Assembly: GCA_037176905.1 (NCBI GenBank)
Contig: JBBBWG010011524.1
Span: 1-20,624, forward strand
Length of the DNA stretch: 20,624 nt
Direction: 5' to 3'
Source: Azolla pinnata
Taxonomy: Eukaryota; Streptophyta; Polypodiopsida; Salviniales; Salviniaceae
Shown here: one piece after another, positions 10,371 to 20,370 of the stretch
Numbering within the stretch: position 1 is the first letter of the stretch
Layout: every line of letters starts with the position of its first letter
Notes under the pieces: model-generated
Told to the model about the DNA's origin: nothing
The model's database searches: none
The model's input: only the letters and a program-made list of their open reading frames with translations
Translations under genes and position numbers: made by a program

Positions 10371-10470
10371 AACCATGGTTGAGTTTCGATGACCGTGGTT
10401 AGGTTACGATAACCATGGTTAGGTTACGATAACCATGGTTAGGTTACGATAACCATGGTTGAGTTACAAG
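10371..10470. repeat. Five-copy 20-bp tandem repeat built on palindrome AACCATGGTT
   Basis: Five head-to-tail units of exactly 20 bp match AACCATGGTTAGGTTACGAT. The third and fourth units are identical and the others carry a few changes. Each unit carries the 10-bp perfect palindrome AACCATGGTT, degraded to GACCGTGGTT in unit two. On the minus strand the junctions read AACCTAACC, fitting the degenerate plant MYB consensus MACCWAMC. More copies of the palindrome follow at 10521-10530 and 10585-10594, with variants at 10474-10490 and 10621-10635. It lies about 0.7 kb upstream of the CPL3-like start codon. Confidence 0.92.
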
Positions 10471-10640
10471 CGTCGGTTAACCACGGTTAAGCGTATGTCT
10501 GACTGGCTGTCTCCCCCCCTAACCATGGTTAAGTTCCAGGCCAAGCTTCTCTAAATCTGGGCTTTCGGTGGTCGGGTTTTACCTAACCATGGTTGAGTTC
10601 AAAACACCGCACGACAGTCCGACCGTGGTCGAGTTTTTTC

Positions 10641-11789
10641 ATGGATCATACAGTTTTTCTTTTCTTCTTTTTTTATCCTCTGATCGCAACTGCAGAATGC
10701 CTAGCACGAATCGCCCATTAGCTCTGGTTTTAGCCGTGGATAATCCGGTTTAGTTGCGACTAAGCTGGAAGCATCGAGTCGAGCCGAATGAGAAGTAAGC
10801 TAAAAAGCCGATGCCTGCAAAGCTCTAATGACCACTGCTGCAGCAGCCGTTGAAGACGGGGATTATGAGCGATTGCCAAGCAGCTTTGTAGCTTGCATGG
10901 TCTACCTTCCGAGATTGCGAGTGATAGAGACTCCAAATGCACGAGTAAATCCAATTCTGGTCAGAAGCGATGAAAAAATTGGGAACTACGTTGAGTCTCG
11001 ATTCGTCTGATCATCCTCGGTGAATGTTCGTGTTCCCACAAAGTGTCTCTTGCGTGGATATATGCACATATGTCATGGCGTGTCTCATCAGCACCCTATC
11101 TCCACAATTGCTTCATGTGTTCTGCAATTCTTACAACAAGGGCATGGATTCTAGAACGTTTCGGATCCAAAGGTCGCAACGCCTGAAGTCCAACCCTAGA
11201 AAACTTTATCATGCGACTTGAACTTAAGACCCCTCACTTCAAGACAATGTACATAATCCTACCATTAATCCATTGTCACTCCGAGTATAACGATTCAGAA
11301 TCAGAGCATTCTCATGAGTGGACAAACTAGGACAACTAGATTTGGCTGGACGCAGCCGACCTTAACCTCTAGCAAGAGTACGCGTTGCCTGATCTCGTAC
11401 ATTGGAACGGTCAACTCCTCTCGCAAGTGTTTCATTGGGAAAGCATCACACACGACACCAACACCTTTTTAAAGCGTAACGACAGTGTTTGAAGGCCAAC
11501 ATGTGTCACGAGAAAAACAATGGATCTAATTCAGGGGTTTTTTATTTTTATTTCTTCTCCCCGCACACAGAGATAAATCGATTTGATTATCGTATTCGAA
11601 GGTCAAATATGACCTCTGAGACCAAAAACGATACATTTTACATGATACACAAAGGGACGAGGAGACGAGATACAAAGAGGGGTAAAAGCAGAGCGTTGAA
11701 GATATCTCAGATTCTTCAGTTTCTTCTATTTGACACATGCATGTAGTTTGTACTTCCAAGCCCAACTCGCAACTCATCTCTCCTTGTCT
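10641..11789. other. Intergenic stretch with no supported gene
   Basis: Only short open frames under 90 codons occur, none with a recognisable motif or a plausible splice partner. Nothing else was found here apart from short T- and A-rich runs. Confidence 0.6.
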
Positions 11790-12560
11790 TTCAACTTTTC
11801 TAACCTAGTTAGAAAACAAGTGATAATTAGCCACAATAAATTAACTGGTTGAGTGGGCTTTTTAGCGGATTACGACTTCAAATTGTTATTTTGGCAACAT
11901 GCGAAGGTTGATGCCCTTACTCGACAATAAAATATTGCTAGGGGGACAATGTCTGTACTCAAAAATCATAAGGTCTATTGAAACCCAATCCATTCTACGT
12001 ATTCACAGCTTGCTTGTTGGAAGGCAATTCTTTGCTTGAGGATAAATCTGAAAGCAAATTCGCAAAGCCAAGCTTAATAATCCATTCAACTTCGATAAAA
12101 AGGGTAGAGATCACATGTCGGTTCAGATTCCAAGAAAGACTGCTACATTGAGGTAATCTCCTCTATGTCTCGGAAGGCTTGCATAGAATTCAAGTGTTAC
12201 AAGAGCACCACAGCAACCAACCAACTTGCCTACCATTTCAAGGTCCTTAAAGACTAATTTCGTGAGGATATTGGTGATCACAACCATGAAGTTTGTTATA
12301 AATTTTATCAAGCAAAGGCATGTGATGCATGCCGGTGCTCATTCCAATGTCGCACATCATCATCCACATTGTCTACTCTAGTCAAAACTCCATTCCAAGC
12401 TTGCCTCAAGCTTCCAACTCCATGGAATTCAGATTATCGACTCACCTTGCCATGGAACGGTGCGAAGCAATGCTGGCAACCGTCGATCGTTTCACAAAGA
12501 CAACTCGCCTTTTCACCCCCCCCCTGTATGCAAAAAAGATCGATCGCAAAGAGGATCGGC
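11790..12560 (+). mobile_element. Decayed Ty3/gypsy pol fragment (RNase H end to integrase core)
   Basis: Plus-strand frames broken by stops carry successive Ty3/gypsy signatures. First comes an RNase H C-terminal stretch reading VGFLADYDFKLLFWQ then KVDALTRQ (11856-11930). Next is an integrase zinc-binding remnant CYKFYQAKACDACRC (about 12295-12340). Last is an integrase-core segment, with LPTPWNS and LTLPWNG in one frame and MLATVDRFTKTTRLF in another (12410-12515). The spacing from the MEF triplet to VDRFTK matches the family, but the expected catalytic Asp is Glu. Several frameshifts and stops make it a non-functional relic, and no LTRs were recognised around it. Element family by motif only. 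Confidence 0.72.
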
Positions 12561-12879
12561 AAAGGTTTCGGAGGATGCGAGGAGGCTCGTATGACCCACA
12601 GAGGAAGGTCCGAAATGGCCGAGGCCGTGTAGTACATACTCTCTACATTACATTAACGGGCAGCAACAGCGGCGACAGACTATACAAGCTCGGTTATATA
12701 CTAACTCAAGATAAGGCAAAGTACCCTTTCCAAATGGACAACGTGAATACGACCAATGTATATGTATGAACTTGCGCGATCTGACTCGAGAGATTTATTC
12801 TGTTCTGGCTCAGGTCAGTAAGTCTGGCGCCTGCTGCCGCGGTTTAGGGGCTCTTCGCACTGGGCTTCCGCCCCGTGCT
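12561..12879. other. Spacer and probable promoter of the zinc finger-AP2 gene
   Basis: No protein signature is visible beyond the retroelement relic. It immediately precedes the CTTCTTCTTC-rich leader of the next gene, so it probably contains its core promoter. No convincing TATA box was placed. Confidence 0.4.
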
Positions 12880-12889
12880 TAATTAGAGC

Positions 12890-13046
12890 CACTTCACGCA
12901 TCTCTGTCTTCTTCTTCTTCTTCTTCCGACCTCAGCAATTTGCGAAATCGAGCTCGCCATCGCAAGTCGGGGATCCTCCTCCTCCCCCTTCCCCCGCTCC
13001 TTCGTGCTGGTCACACCAAATCGCCTCGGGAATTCATGGTACACTG
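12890..13046 (+). other. Probable untranslated first exon of the zinc finger-AP2 gene
   Basis: A CTTCTTCTTCTTCTTCTTCC leader followed by C-rich sequence ends in a donor CTG|GTATGC at 13046/13047, then T-rich, intron-like DNA. The next good acceptor with a long T-run is TTTTTTTGCAAG|G at 15274/15275, just upstream of the coding exon. The exon start is approximate. This is inferred from composition and splice signals only. Confidence 0.4.
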
Positions 13047-13789
13047 GTATGCTTTCTTTCTCCTTCTCTCTATCTGTTGTGTATTGGTGCCGTGTGACGC
13101 GTCTATTTCGCATGCGAATCGGGGTTTATGTGCCTATCCGATCGTGCTCCTCCGCGCATTTCGAGCCTCGGTGTTGCTGCATTGCTCGGCGTTTTGCTGA
13201 TCCTGGCTTCGCGGCTCACAAACGGGTTCCTGTTGACGCAGCTACTCAAGTTGTGGGACGGGCTCTGTATGATTGGTTTCTGGCTTAGCTGCGGATCTAT
13301 TGCCGTATTTTCTATGGGCCTAGCAGTAAAATTCTAGACAGGTTTTCGCCTCCAGGTTACAAGAAATTTAGGACTAGTCCATGGGAAGTTCCAGATGTTA
13401 CCTCCTGGGCTGAAGGAGGTTTCTTTGTCAAGAAATGGAATCCCACCAATCTCTCTTCTTGTTGATTACTTTCGACTAAAGAATGTAGCAAATGGAGCAT
13501 TGAAACAACCAACTCACTATGTGCACGCTGAATTTACATGGAAATCCTCCTCAAAAACGATGAGTAAAATCCGTGGACTGTAATGGCCCATCCACATCTC
13601 CCGCTATGATGATTGATGGTGAAAAACAATCCTCTCCAGCTTACCAGAGGAGGAAATACATCAACTTCATCATATCAAATAGGGATGATGAAAAATAATA
13701 GCTCATACCGTGCAAGAAGGAAACTTTAATCACTGCTTAATGTCCCAAAACTTAAGCAATTGCTCTCTAGTTACTACAAACGGAAATGA

Positions 13790-15120
13790 GCCACTATGGG
13801 GAAACTAGCTTTCTTTGCATTTTTCGTATGGAATTACTTGAGTATCGTTTCAGTGTATACCTCTTTTGAAATAAATAATTTCTTAGAAAAATTCTCTCTT
13901 TTTCTATTGAAGCCTGAAGTTCTTTGCCTGAAGTTCTTTGGAAGTGTTCAATACTTGGTCCATAGACTTCAATGGGTATATGCCTAAACTCTTCTTGGAA
14001 AATAATCAGCAAAGGTAACAAGACGACTTGCATGATCATGTGATGTTACCCTCGTTGGTCCAGATATATCAGAGTGTACTAACTCTAACATTCCTCTCTG
14101 TTTTGAAGTCTTAAAAGCAACTTGATATTGTTTTCTAGCAAGAAACTTTTCACGTTTTTTCGGATTATTCTCTTTCACTTTTGTAAGATGTTTCTATTTG
14201 CTGGCAATATCATCCCCTTCTCACTCACGTGTCTGAGCCTTTCATTCAAAGTACATTGTGTCCCGTCTTCATCATCTAATGCATTGATGGAAACAAGAAA
14301 CCTTTTACGTTTCATAACTACCATGCTACCCTTGGCGAGTTGATAACGAAATTCCTGAACTATCCATCATCATCTTCAAATAAATGTCTCCATTTGACGA
14401 TAAATTTTTTCTTTATCGTTATTGCTCGACTCCACATTTCAGAATTTACTTGGAGCATAAGCTATGAAAAGGACGTTTTGAGACTTTGCATGAATAGTTG
14501 CACAACTATTTGACACCCAAATTGTTTTATCACTGCATACGAGATTAATGGATATATCATCCTTGCGATCAACCACCATCTCTTCAAGAACAGAAGTAAC
14601 ACTTCCTGGGATCATTTTCGTGGTTACTTCTCTTCTTTTCTGGCTTCTTTTTCTTATTCTCATGCTTCAATTTTTGATAAAAAAATTGTATGGGTTTCCG
14701 GTGATAATAGAGAGGTTTTTGCCTACTTAACACATCAGATATGATGGTGTAGTAGTTGATGTTTCCTACTCTTTGATCCATTGCTTCTCATTAAGAATTC
14801 TGTTTTAAAAATAATTAGTATTCTCACCTACTTTAGATAAAACTGAAGCAGTATATCTTTAGTGCTGGAAAATAATATTTGGGAGAGAGAAATTCACATC
14901 GTACATCCTAGGCTCTCCATTTCCATGGTACCTCGGTTTTAATTTTTTGACCTCCTCTGCAGACTTCTATATTTTGTTTTAATTTTCTTTATCGTGAACT
15001 TTGAAAATAGAAATCCACTTTATTGATTATTTTATCAGATTATAATTCGGGCATGAAAATGAATTTACTGGCATATTCATCTTCAGTGATCACAGCTTGC
15101 TTGTTGTTCTCGGAGCCCAT
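13790..15120 (-). mobile_element. Decayed Ty1/copia fragment, antisense in the presumed first intron
   Basis: Minus-strand frames show copia landmarks in the right order. There is a possible gag start (MGSENNKQAVITEDEYASKF, at 15120), a Lys-rich gag end reaching RKCYFCS (about 14590), and a protease region INLVCSDKTIWVSNSCATIH (about 14490-14550). There the expected Asp-Ser-Gly is Asn-Ser-Cys, so the active site is lost. A gag-pre-integrase stretch follows, LAKGSMVVMKRK and RLRHVSEKGM (14180-14340), then an integrase start LELVHSDISGP with its Asp kept (about 14050-14090). Many stops and frame changes separate them, and no flanking LTR pair was recognised. It is a dead relic opposite to the host gene. 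A 14-bp duplication (CCTGAAGTTCTTTG, twice, 13912-13940) lies in it. Confidence 0.82.
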
Positions 15121-15275
15121 GTTACAAGCTGCAATACAAATTATATGTTTATGAAAACATAAATCAAATGCAACTCACACAAGAGTTTCTGTCACACGAA
15201 CTACACTTATTTTATCTATAACAGTGTTTGTGTATTTTGATGAGGCTCTTAATGTATTTTTGTTTTTTTGCAAGG

Positions 15276-15485
15276 ATGGCAATTCGGAAAGGCAATCAAC
15301 TTGGTCTTCAGATGGCGTAAACGGACTTTGTTGAGGCATCTCATGTGATGCTTGATGCAGAAACAGTTACAAATAGCAGAGAGCAAGAATTTCAGCTTCT
15401 TATTTCAAAAGCAAGAAGTCGATGCAGAAAATGCCCCTACAAAGAAAAAGTTCAGAGGAAGTTTCTTTTGAGGCATCAAAATTGA
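15276..15485 (+). other. Coding-like upstream frame or uORFs before the zinc finger-AP2 start
   Basis: Directly after the acceptor at 15274, an ATG at 15276 reads MAIRKGNQLGLQMA and stops at TAA 15318-15320. The same frame then continues open from 15321, with an ATG at 15348, through MLDAETVTNSREQEF and LLISKARSRCRKCPYKEKV to TGA 15483-15485. It overlaps the main start at 15422 in a different frame. The composition looks protein-like. Either these are two uORFs, the second overlapping the main start, or they are the original N-terminus broken by one nonsense change and one frame change. No splice of believable length rescues both breaks. Confidence 0.5.
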
Positions 15486-18400
15486 GAAAGTTAGATCCTG
15501 TCAGTCCTGCTTGTGTATTGAATCAGGTGGTTCAGGTATCTCCTTTCTTAGATAAAGAAAAAATTCCAATGCATGTGGCAGTTGAGGATAGCCTCTCAGA
15601 TTCCCAGAGTAGAATGTGCCTATCACACTGGTACACATCAAATGTACCATCGAAACAAATATTTGACAAACAGCAGGCATACCAGGCTCATCTCTGTCAA
15701 TCTACACTGAGTCCGTGTTCTCATTATGCATTACATGGGTTCCGTTTTTGCGTTAAACATATACTACAGGATCCTTTGGCTCCTTACAAGCAATGTGATT
15801 ATTTTCAATATAGTACACAAGCAAGGTGTTCATATCCTGTGTGCATCAATGTTGCGGATGCAAGGTAAGTGGCATGGATAATTTCCTTATGTTGATGACC
15901 GATTCTAATTCCCCCTATAATGAAGGCCGTTCATTTCTGCTCGTTTTGACAGATTCTGCCAACTCCATAAAGCTAGAAGTAGTTCTGATCCCTCTTCAAG
16001 GCTGCTGTCTTGGAACAATCTTTTGGCATTTGGCAAATTCTCTTCAATTATGATGGCAGCAGCGGTGGCTCATGAATTCACAGATGAAATGTGTAATCTT
16101 CTTAACCATGTAATGCCAGTGTTTCAGGCAGATCAGGGCTTTCCATCATTACCACTCCAAAACATTTCAGGCCTGAAATATTCAGCCGAGACCACAAATA
16201 AGGATTGTCAAGGAAATGGACTCGGATTTGATTTGTGGTCTGCATCCAGTGAAAACCTTAACTTGTTGACAAGGTTCCCTCCTAGTTTAAAGGTCCCTAA
16301 ATCAATGGATCTACTCTTTGCAGTGGAGAAAGAGAAGAATGCTCCGTTTATACGAGCATTTGAAGGTGATGCTGACACCATAAGAAGTTCCAACAAGACC
16401 ATTGATAGAAAGTTGAAAAATATGGCAATGACAGACATCCTTCATGCTAATGAACCGTCAAATTTGCTAGGGGCAGGATCATTGGATTCAACGCCAGTAA
16501 GTCACATGTGGACACCTGCAAAGTGGCAAGACTACTTCATGGCTGCTACAGAAAAATTCCCTGATAAATTCGAGATACCGTCTTTAATAGAGATGATGGT
16601 AATGGACACAACAACAATGGGATTCAAGTGTGGTTCTGACAGAGGCTTCATGTTGGCCCAATTCAACGAGAAGCACAAACATCTAGAAGCTGTACAAATT
16701 CAGAGGAAAGGAATTTGTCTCTCAAAATGTGTAGGTGTGTGCAAGTGTCCATGGGGTGAGTATGGGGTTGGAATTCATACTCCTGGAGGAACTCTTTCGA
16801 CTGAACAAGAAGCTGCACATGATTGTGATGTTGCAGCTCATACTGACCGAGGGGCAAGTGCTGCGACATACTTTGATGAATCTGCAGATAAACATAATAT
16901 CTTACAATCTGAGGATAATTCCACAGAACTGGAAAGAACTGCAGGAAAGAAAGATGAACATGTGCTGGCAAAGAAGGAACAGTTGGACATCCATGCACAG
17001 TACACATCAGACTCCAGAAGAGATGTAAATACTTTAAAAGAGGAAAAATTTGAAATGCCAACAGGGGGATCCTGTGATGGAGAGAGAGATGCCTTGATTC
17101 CCTGTGGAGTAAATATGGCCGCAGAAATTGATGGAACATCGGATCAAGAGTTGGAGGAGACTTCCAGATGTCTTCTTAGCTTGAGTCAAGAAACGAGCTT
17201 CAATCTAGATAGCAGAGAACCAGATTCACACGGAGGCACAGCTGTTCCCACAAGATTTCCTTCGTGGTGCCTGACAGAGAACGAGTTAAGTAGCAATGAG
17301 CAGCATGGTGTTAAGAGAATAAATTTGAAACCATCAGGGAAGCGACAGCCTATACTAACTGGTGTTGGATATAGTAGGACAAAGAAGAAGTTCAAAAGTT
17401 TGGCATCCACCGTAACTGAATTAGAAGTGGAATCTGAGTATGCTCATGACACTGGGAATATGAGCAAAATACTCGTTCCTACTGTGGGCGATTTTCCTCT
17501 AGAACATAATAACATAGAAGATGGTGATGGCATGGTGACTGTCCTACCAAGCAAGAGGAAAATCATGGTTTCAAAGAAAGAAGAGACATTGGAAGCTGGG
17601 AACTGTTATAAAAAGAGGAAAAGGGGAGTTATTGATGCAGATTTAGAAGAACCAAAAGTTGATGATGACAAGATGTGTGCATTAGGAATCAGCATAGGCG
17701 TTCTGGCATCATCAAAGAAAGAAGACAGAAGCGAATATCTCCCTTGTGGTGTGAAGGAAGTGCAATGTAATGAGTCAAAGATGAAGGAAGACGAGGGCAA
17801 CCACGCAGAAGAGGTAGATGTCTTTTCCCCAAGGAACGATCAAAATGGAAAGACTGAGCAGGAATGTACTGTGGAATGCTCTCAACAGCTCGATTCAGCT
17901 TCATTGTCAGGAAGAGTAAGACGTAGAAAAATCCTCTATGGATTTGATAGCGACTTCTATGTGGAGGAAGAGTATTCACGTGTTTATAAGACTACATCGA
18001 GGCAGCGTGCGTCAGAACCCAAAAGGCCAATGCCGGAGAGGGAGCAGGAGAATGCGAATTCTTGTCATAGAGAGACAAGGAAATCCAGGCGAAGTCGATG
18101 CTCAGAGCGCTTGGAGGAAGTTCACAGAGAATCAGAAAGAGAGCAATTGGAACCCACAAACAGATCATATTCAGATCGCTCACAAGAAGAGGAACCGAAT
18201 GAATTTCATAGGGAGACACGGGGAACGATAAGAGGTCAAGCCGTGAAAGGTTTACCGGGAGAGGTTTTGAGAGAACCTTGTAAAAAGACATCGAAACCCT
18301 TACAGGGCCGATATTGTGATGTCTCAAAAGAAGATGTTCCGAGAGATAGCGCACGCTCAACTGCCAAACAACGGAAACCTGCCAATAAGGCAAAGATCCA

Positions 18401-18722
18401 GGAAGATGTAAACAGGCTCTCCCCATCTATGGAGGAATCACTGGAAGATTCAAGAATGGATTGTTTGCTATCTTGTAGACCAGAAAAACCTGCTGATGAA
18501 ACCGTTAGGGTAAATTCCAGACATCGGCCGGCTTACAGAGGCGTGTACTTGACGCGCCACAAATTTCAGTCCTCGTGCTATAACCCTGCTACAAAGAAGC
18601 ACATCTATTTGGGTACTTTTCCTACTGCTGAGGCTGCAGCTCGTGCGTATGACAAGGCCGCTCTCAAGATCTCAGGACGCTCTGCTCAGCTCAATTTCCC
18701 TCTGCGTAAAACAAGTGTATGA
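15422..18722 (+). CDS. KANL2/INO80D-type double C3H zinc finger protein with C-terminal AP2/ERF domain
   Basis: The model is join(15422..15864, 15953..18722), with one 88-bp GT-AG intron (AG|GTAAGT, TTTTGACAG), giving 1070 residues. Residues 92-153 form a paired C3H finger: Cys92, Cys99, Cys110, His113 and Cys125, Cys136, Cys150, His153. It contains FCVKHILQDPLAPYKQC and RFCQLH. This is the zf-C3Hc3H module of KANL2 and INO80D, which are subunits of chromatin acetylation and remodelling complexes. The middle is long, charged and probably disordered, with basic patches (YKKRKRGV, GRVRRRK) fitting nuclear import and an Arg/Glu-rich stretch of loose HRETR repeats. Residues 1009-1064 are one AP2/ERF-like domain (YRGVYLTRH, YLGTFPTAEAAARAYDKAA, LNFP); its second strand (KFQSSCYNP) departs from the usual Trp-containing form. 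It is likely a nuclear DNA- or chromatin-binding protein. The start is the first ATG after an in-frame stop; the N-terminus is uncertain. Confidence 0.9.
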
Positions 18723-19054
18723 CTTATTCATACCAGGGTAGAAACATGATCTCATTTTTCGATTACGTTGTCGGGACTCACATGAAACCGGTGGTGTTGG
18801 CTGACAGCACTGCAAATAACTGGTTTGAAAGGTAGCTGAATATTTGGAGGGTTCAATGCTCGCTGGATGAAAATGTTTCCACTGGCCAAGTTGAACTTCG
18901 ATTCACATGCAAGGCAGCTTTGGAAAGGGTTCTGGTACTGATTGATCTCGAGGCAATTATCATTGGTTGCATCAAAAGGTTGCAAGGTAGCCATTTCAGT
19001 GATTTTGAGCTTGCACATGCAAGTCGACCTAAATGTTCACATTTGTACTGTTTC

Positions 19055-19060
19055 AATAAA
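19055..19060 (+). terminator. AATAAA polyadenylation signal of the zinc finger-AP2 gene
   Basis: A canonical AATAAA lies about 330 bp beyond the TGA at 18720-18722, following T-rich and TTTGT-type sequence. This is a plausible 3' UTR length. The cleavage site was not placed. Confidence 0.55.
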
Positions 19061-19826
19061 ACAGAACCATGGGCATGCTAGATATTTGCACCCCTCTGGA
19101 AGCAGTTTCAGAGTGTAGACTATACTTACAACAAACATTTGTGATTAAAAGCAGATGGCATGTGTTCTTCTATTTTGTCCGATACCCTGATGTGAGCTGG
19201 AAGAAGCTCTGGTTCTTAAATGACTTTTGTATCATAAAGACAGTGTAATTTTTATTGTTATTGTGGATTAAATGATCCTCCAGAAATCACTGTCTTTATT
19301 CACATGACTCCAATATATGTGGATTGACAGGATTGAAGGGTTCTCTATGCTTGCGATCCTGTCAGGTTATAGTCTCTTGCAACCATGGCAAATGCCATGG
19401 TGTAGGTTTGCTTGGGGCAATCGAGTTATAATCGTCAGGTTTGAGAACGTTAAATTCGTTTTTGCTGACTCCAAAGTGTGCATCTATGTCCGTTTTTGAC
19501 TTCAGGGTTAATGCTCAATGAAATTGTCCAGCTTGCTTCCAGAAAACAAACCCCTTAACTAATGGGCCATTTCTGGTTTTCTTGAGGTAATACTTGCGCT
19601 ACAGAATAACTAACGTCAATGATTGCTGGGAGAAGCTAATTTCTTGCAGTTCATTTTGGCCAGTGCTCCGAAGCAAGGGGCAGTACTTTGTTCACGGAAG
19701 GAAGTGAAGCGAAAGAGCCAAAAGCATGCATTTCCCAGAATGTTGTTCCATGGAGCCCAAACAAGTTATAAATGCTTTCTATAAACTGTTCCTCTTTTAA
19801 GCTTGCGATGTTCTCTGAGGTCTTGG
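19061..19826. other. Spacer between the zinc finger-AP2 gene and the LTR
   Basis: No gene is supported. It holds two inverted repeats at 19325-19364 and 19382-19401, described separately, and otherwise unremarkable AT-rich sequence. Confidence 0.6.
19325..19401. repeat. Two adjacent inverted repeats
   Basis: TGACAGGAT at 19325-19333 pairs exactly with ATCCTGTCA at 19356-19364 across a 22-nt loop. Immediately after, ACCATGGCA at 19382-19390 pairs exactly with TGCCATGGT at 19393-19401 across AA. No terminal duplications or element ends were seen around them. Confidence 0.7.
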
Positions 19827-20268
19827 TGTTAGCCCTTCGGATGAAAGACTAAGACTTGTCGTGGGTAGATACGAATGAAGACGCGAACGTAAAGTCACGA
19901 TTGTTCGATAGCACGATTAGCCCACGATTATCCGTGAACTCCGAACACCCGATTTACTACGATTAATCCGATTAATCGTAGATTCTGACTCTTACACAGA
20001 CACAAGCACACACAATTGGCACAAAAGCTCTTTTATTATAAACAACTCCTGCTTCCGGCTATTTTCGGACTATGTACGCGACAGACCTCATGACCTTATA
20101 TACAACCTTGGCATCCTTTCGGATCACCAAGTCTCTATGTACATCCCGTCGGTTCGGATCTTCACATAACTCTCCGTTTTTCCGAATTTCCGAATTTCCG
20201 ACTATGTCTTATTTTCGTAATATTACGAATTTACGACTTCTTCGTAATTTCGTAATAATCAGCCAACA
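19827..20268 (+). mobile_element. Long terminal repeat (5' LTR) of an LTR retrotransposon
   Basis: The 442-bp block begins TGTTAGCCC and ends CAGCCAACA, so it has TG...CA ends with near-matching inverted termini (TGTTAGC against GCCAACA). It is followed after CTA by a tRNA primer-binding site, which fixes the element on the plus strand. Inside are a TATA-like CTTATATAC near 20095 and dense short palindromes. The minus strand also offers TATATAAGG and AATAAA at sensible spacing, so promoter assignment is open. The partner LTR is outside the window, so the target-site duplication could not be checked. PBS type suggests a Ty3/gypsy non-chromovirus group. Confidence 0.75.
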
Positions 20269-20271
20269 CTA

Positions 20272-20290
20272 TGGCACGCCCGTGGGACAG
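20272..20290 (+). other. tRNA primer-binding site of the LTR retrotransposon
   Basis: TGGCACGCCCGTGGGACAG starts with TGG, the complement of the CCA tail of a tRNA, 3 bp after the LTR end. It closely resembles the TGGCACGCCCGGTGGGAC site I recall from plant Ty3/gypsy elements (probably a tRNA-Arg primer) and lacks one G. The primer identity is from memory and would need alignment to plant tRNAs. Confidence 0.68.
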
Positions 20291-20370
20291 TGTTCCACAT
20301 GTCGAACCCATAGCAAAAATCAAAGTAAAAAAAAAAAACAAAAATTACAACATTTACACTAAGTACAAAA

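Noticed and set aside
10568..10753. Small plus-strand gene with MVGFYLTMVEF
   Set aside because: It overlaps the palindromic repeat zone and shows no protein family signal or splice partner.
12329..12769. 146-codon plus ORF as a host gene
   Set aside because: Its middle matches the integrase-core pattern in one of several shifting frames, so it belongs to the Ty3/gypsy relic.
19827..20268. LTR on the minus strand
   Set aside because: Minus-strand TATATAAGG and AATAAA are well spaced, but no polypurine tract lies beside it, whereas a TGG-starting primer-binding site sits 3 bp after the plus-strand end.
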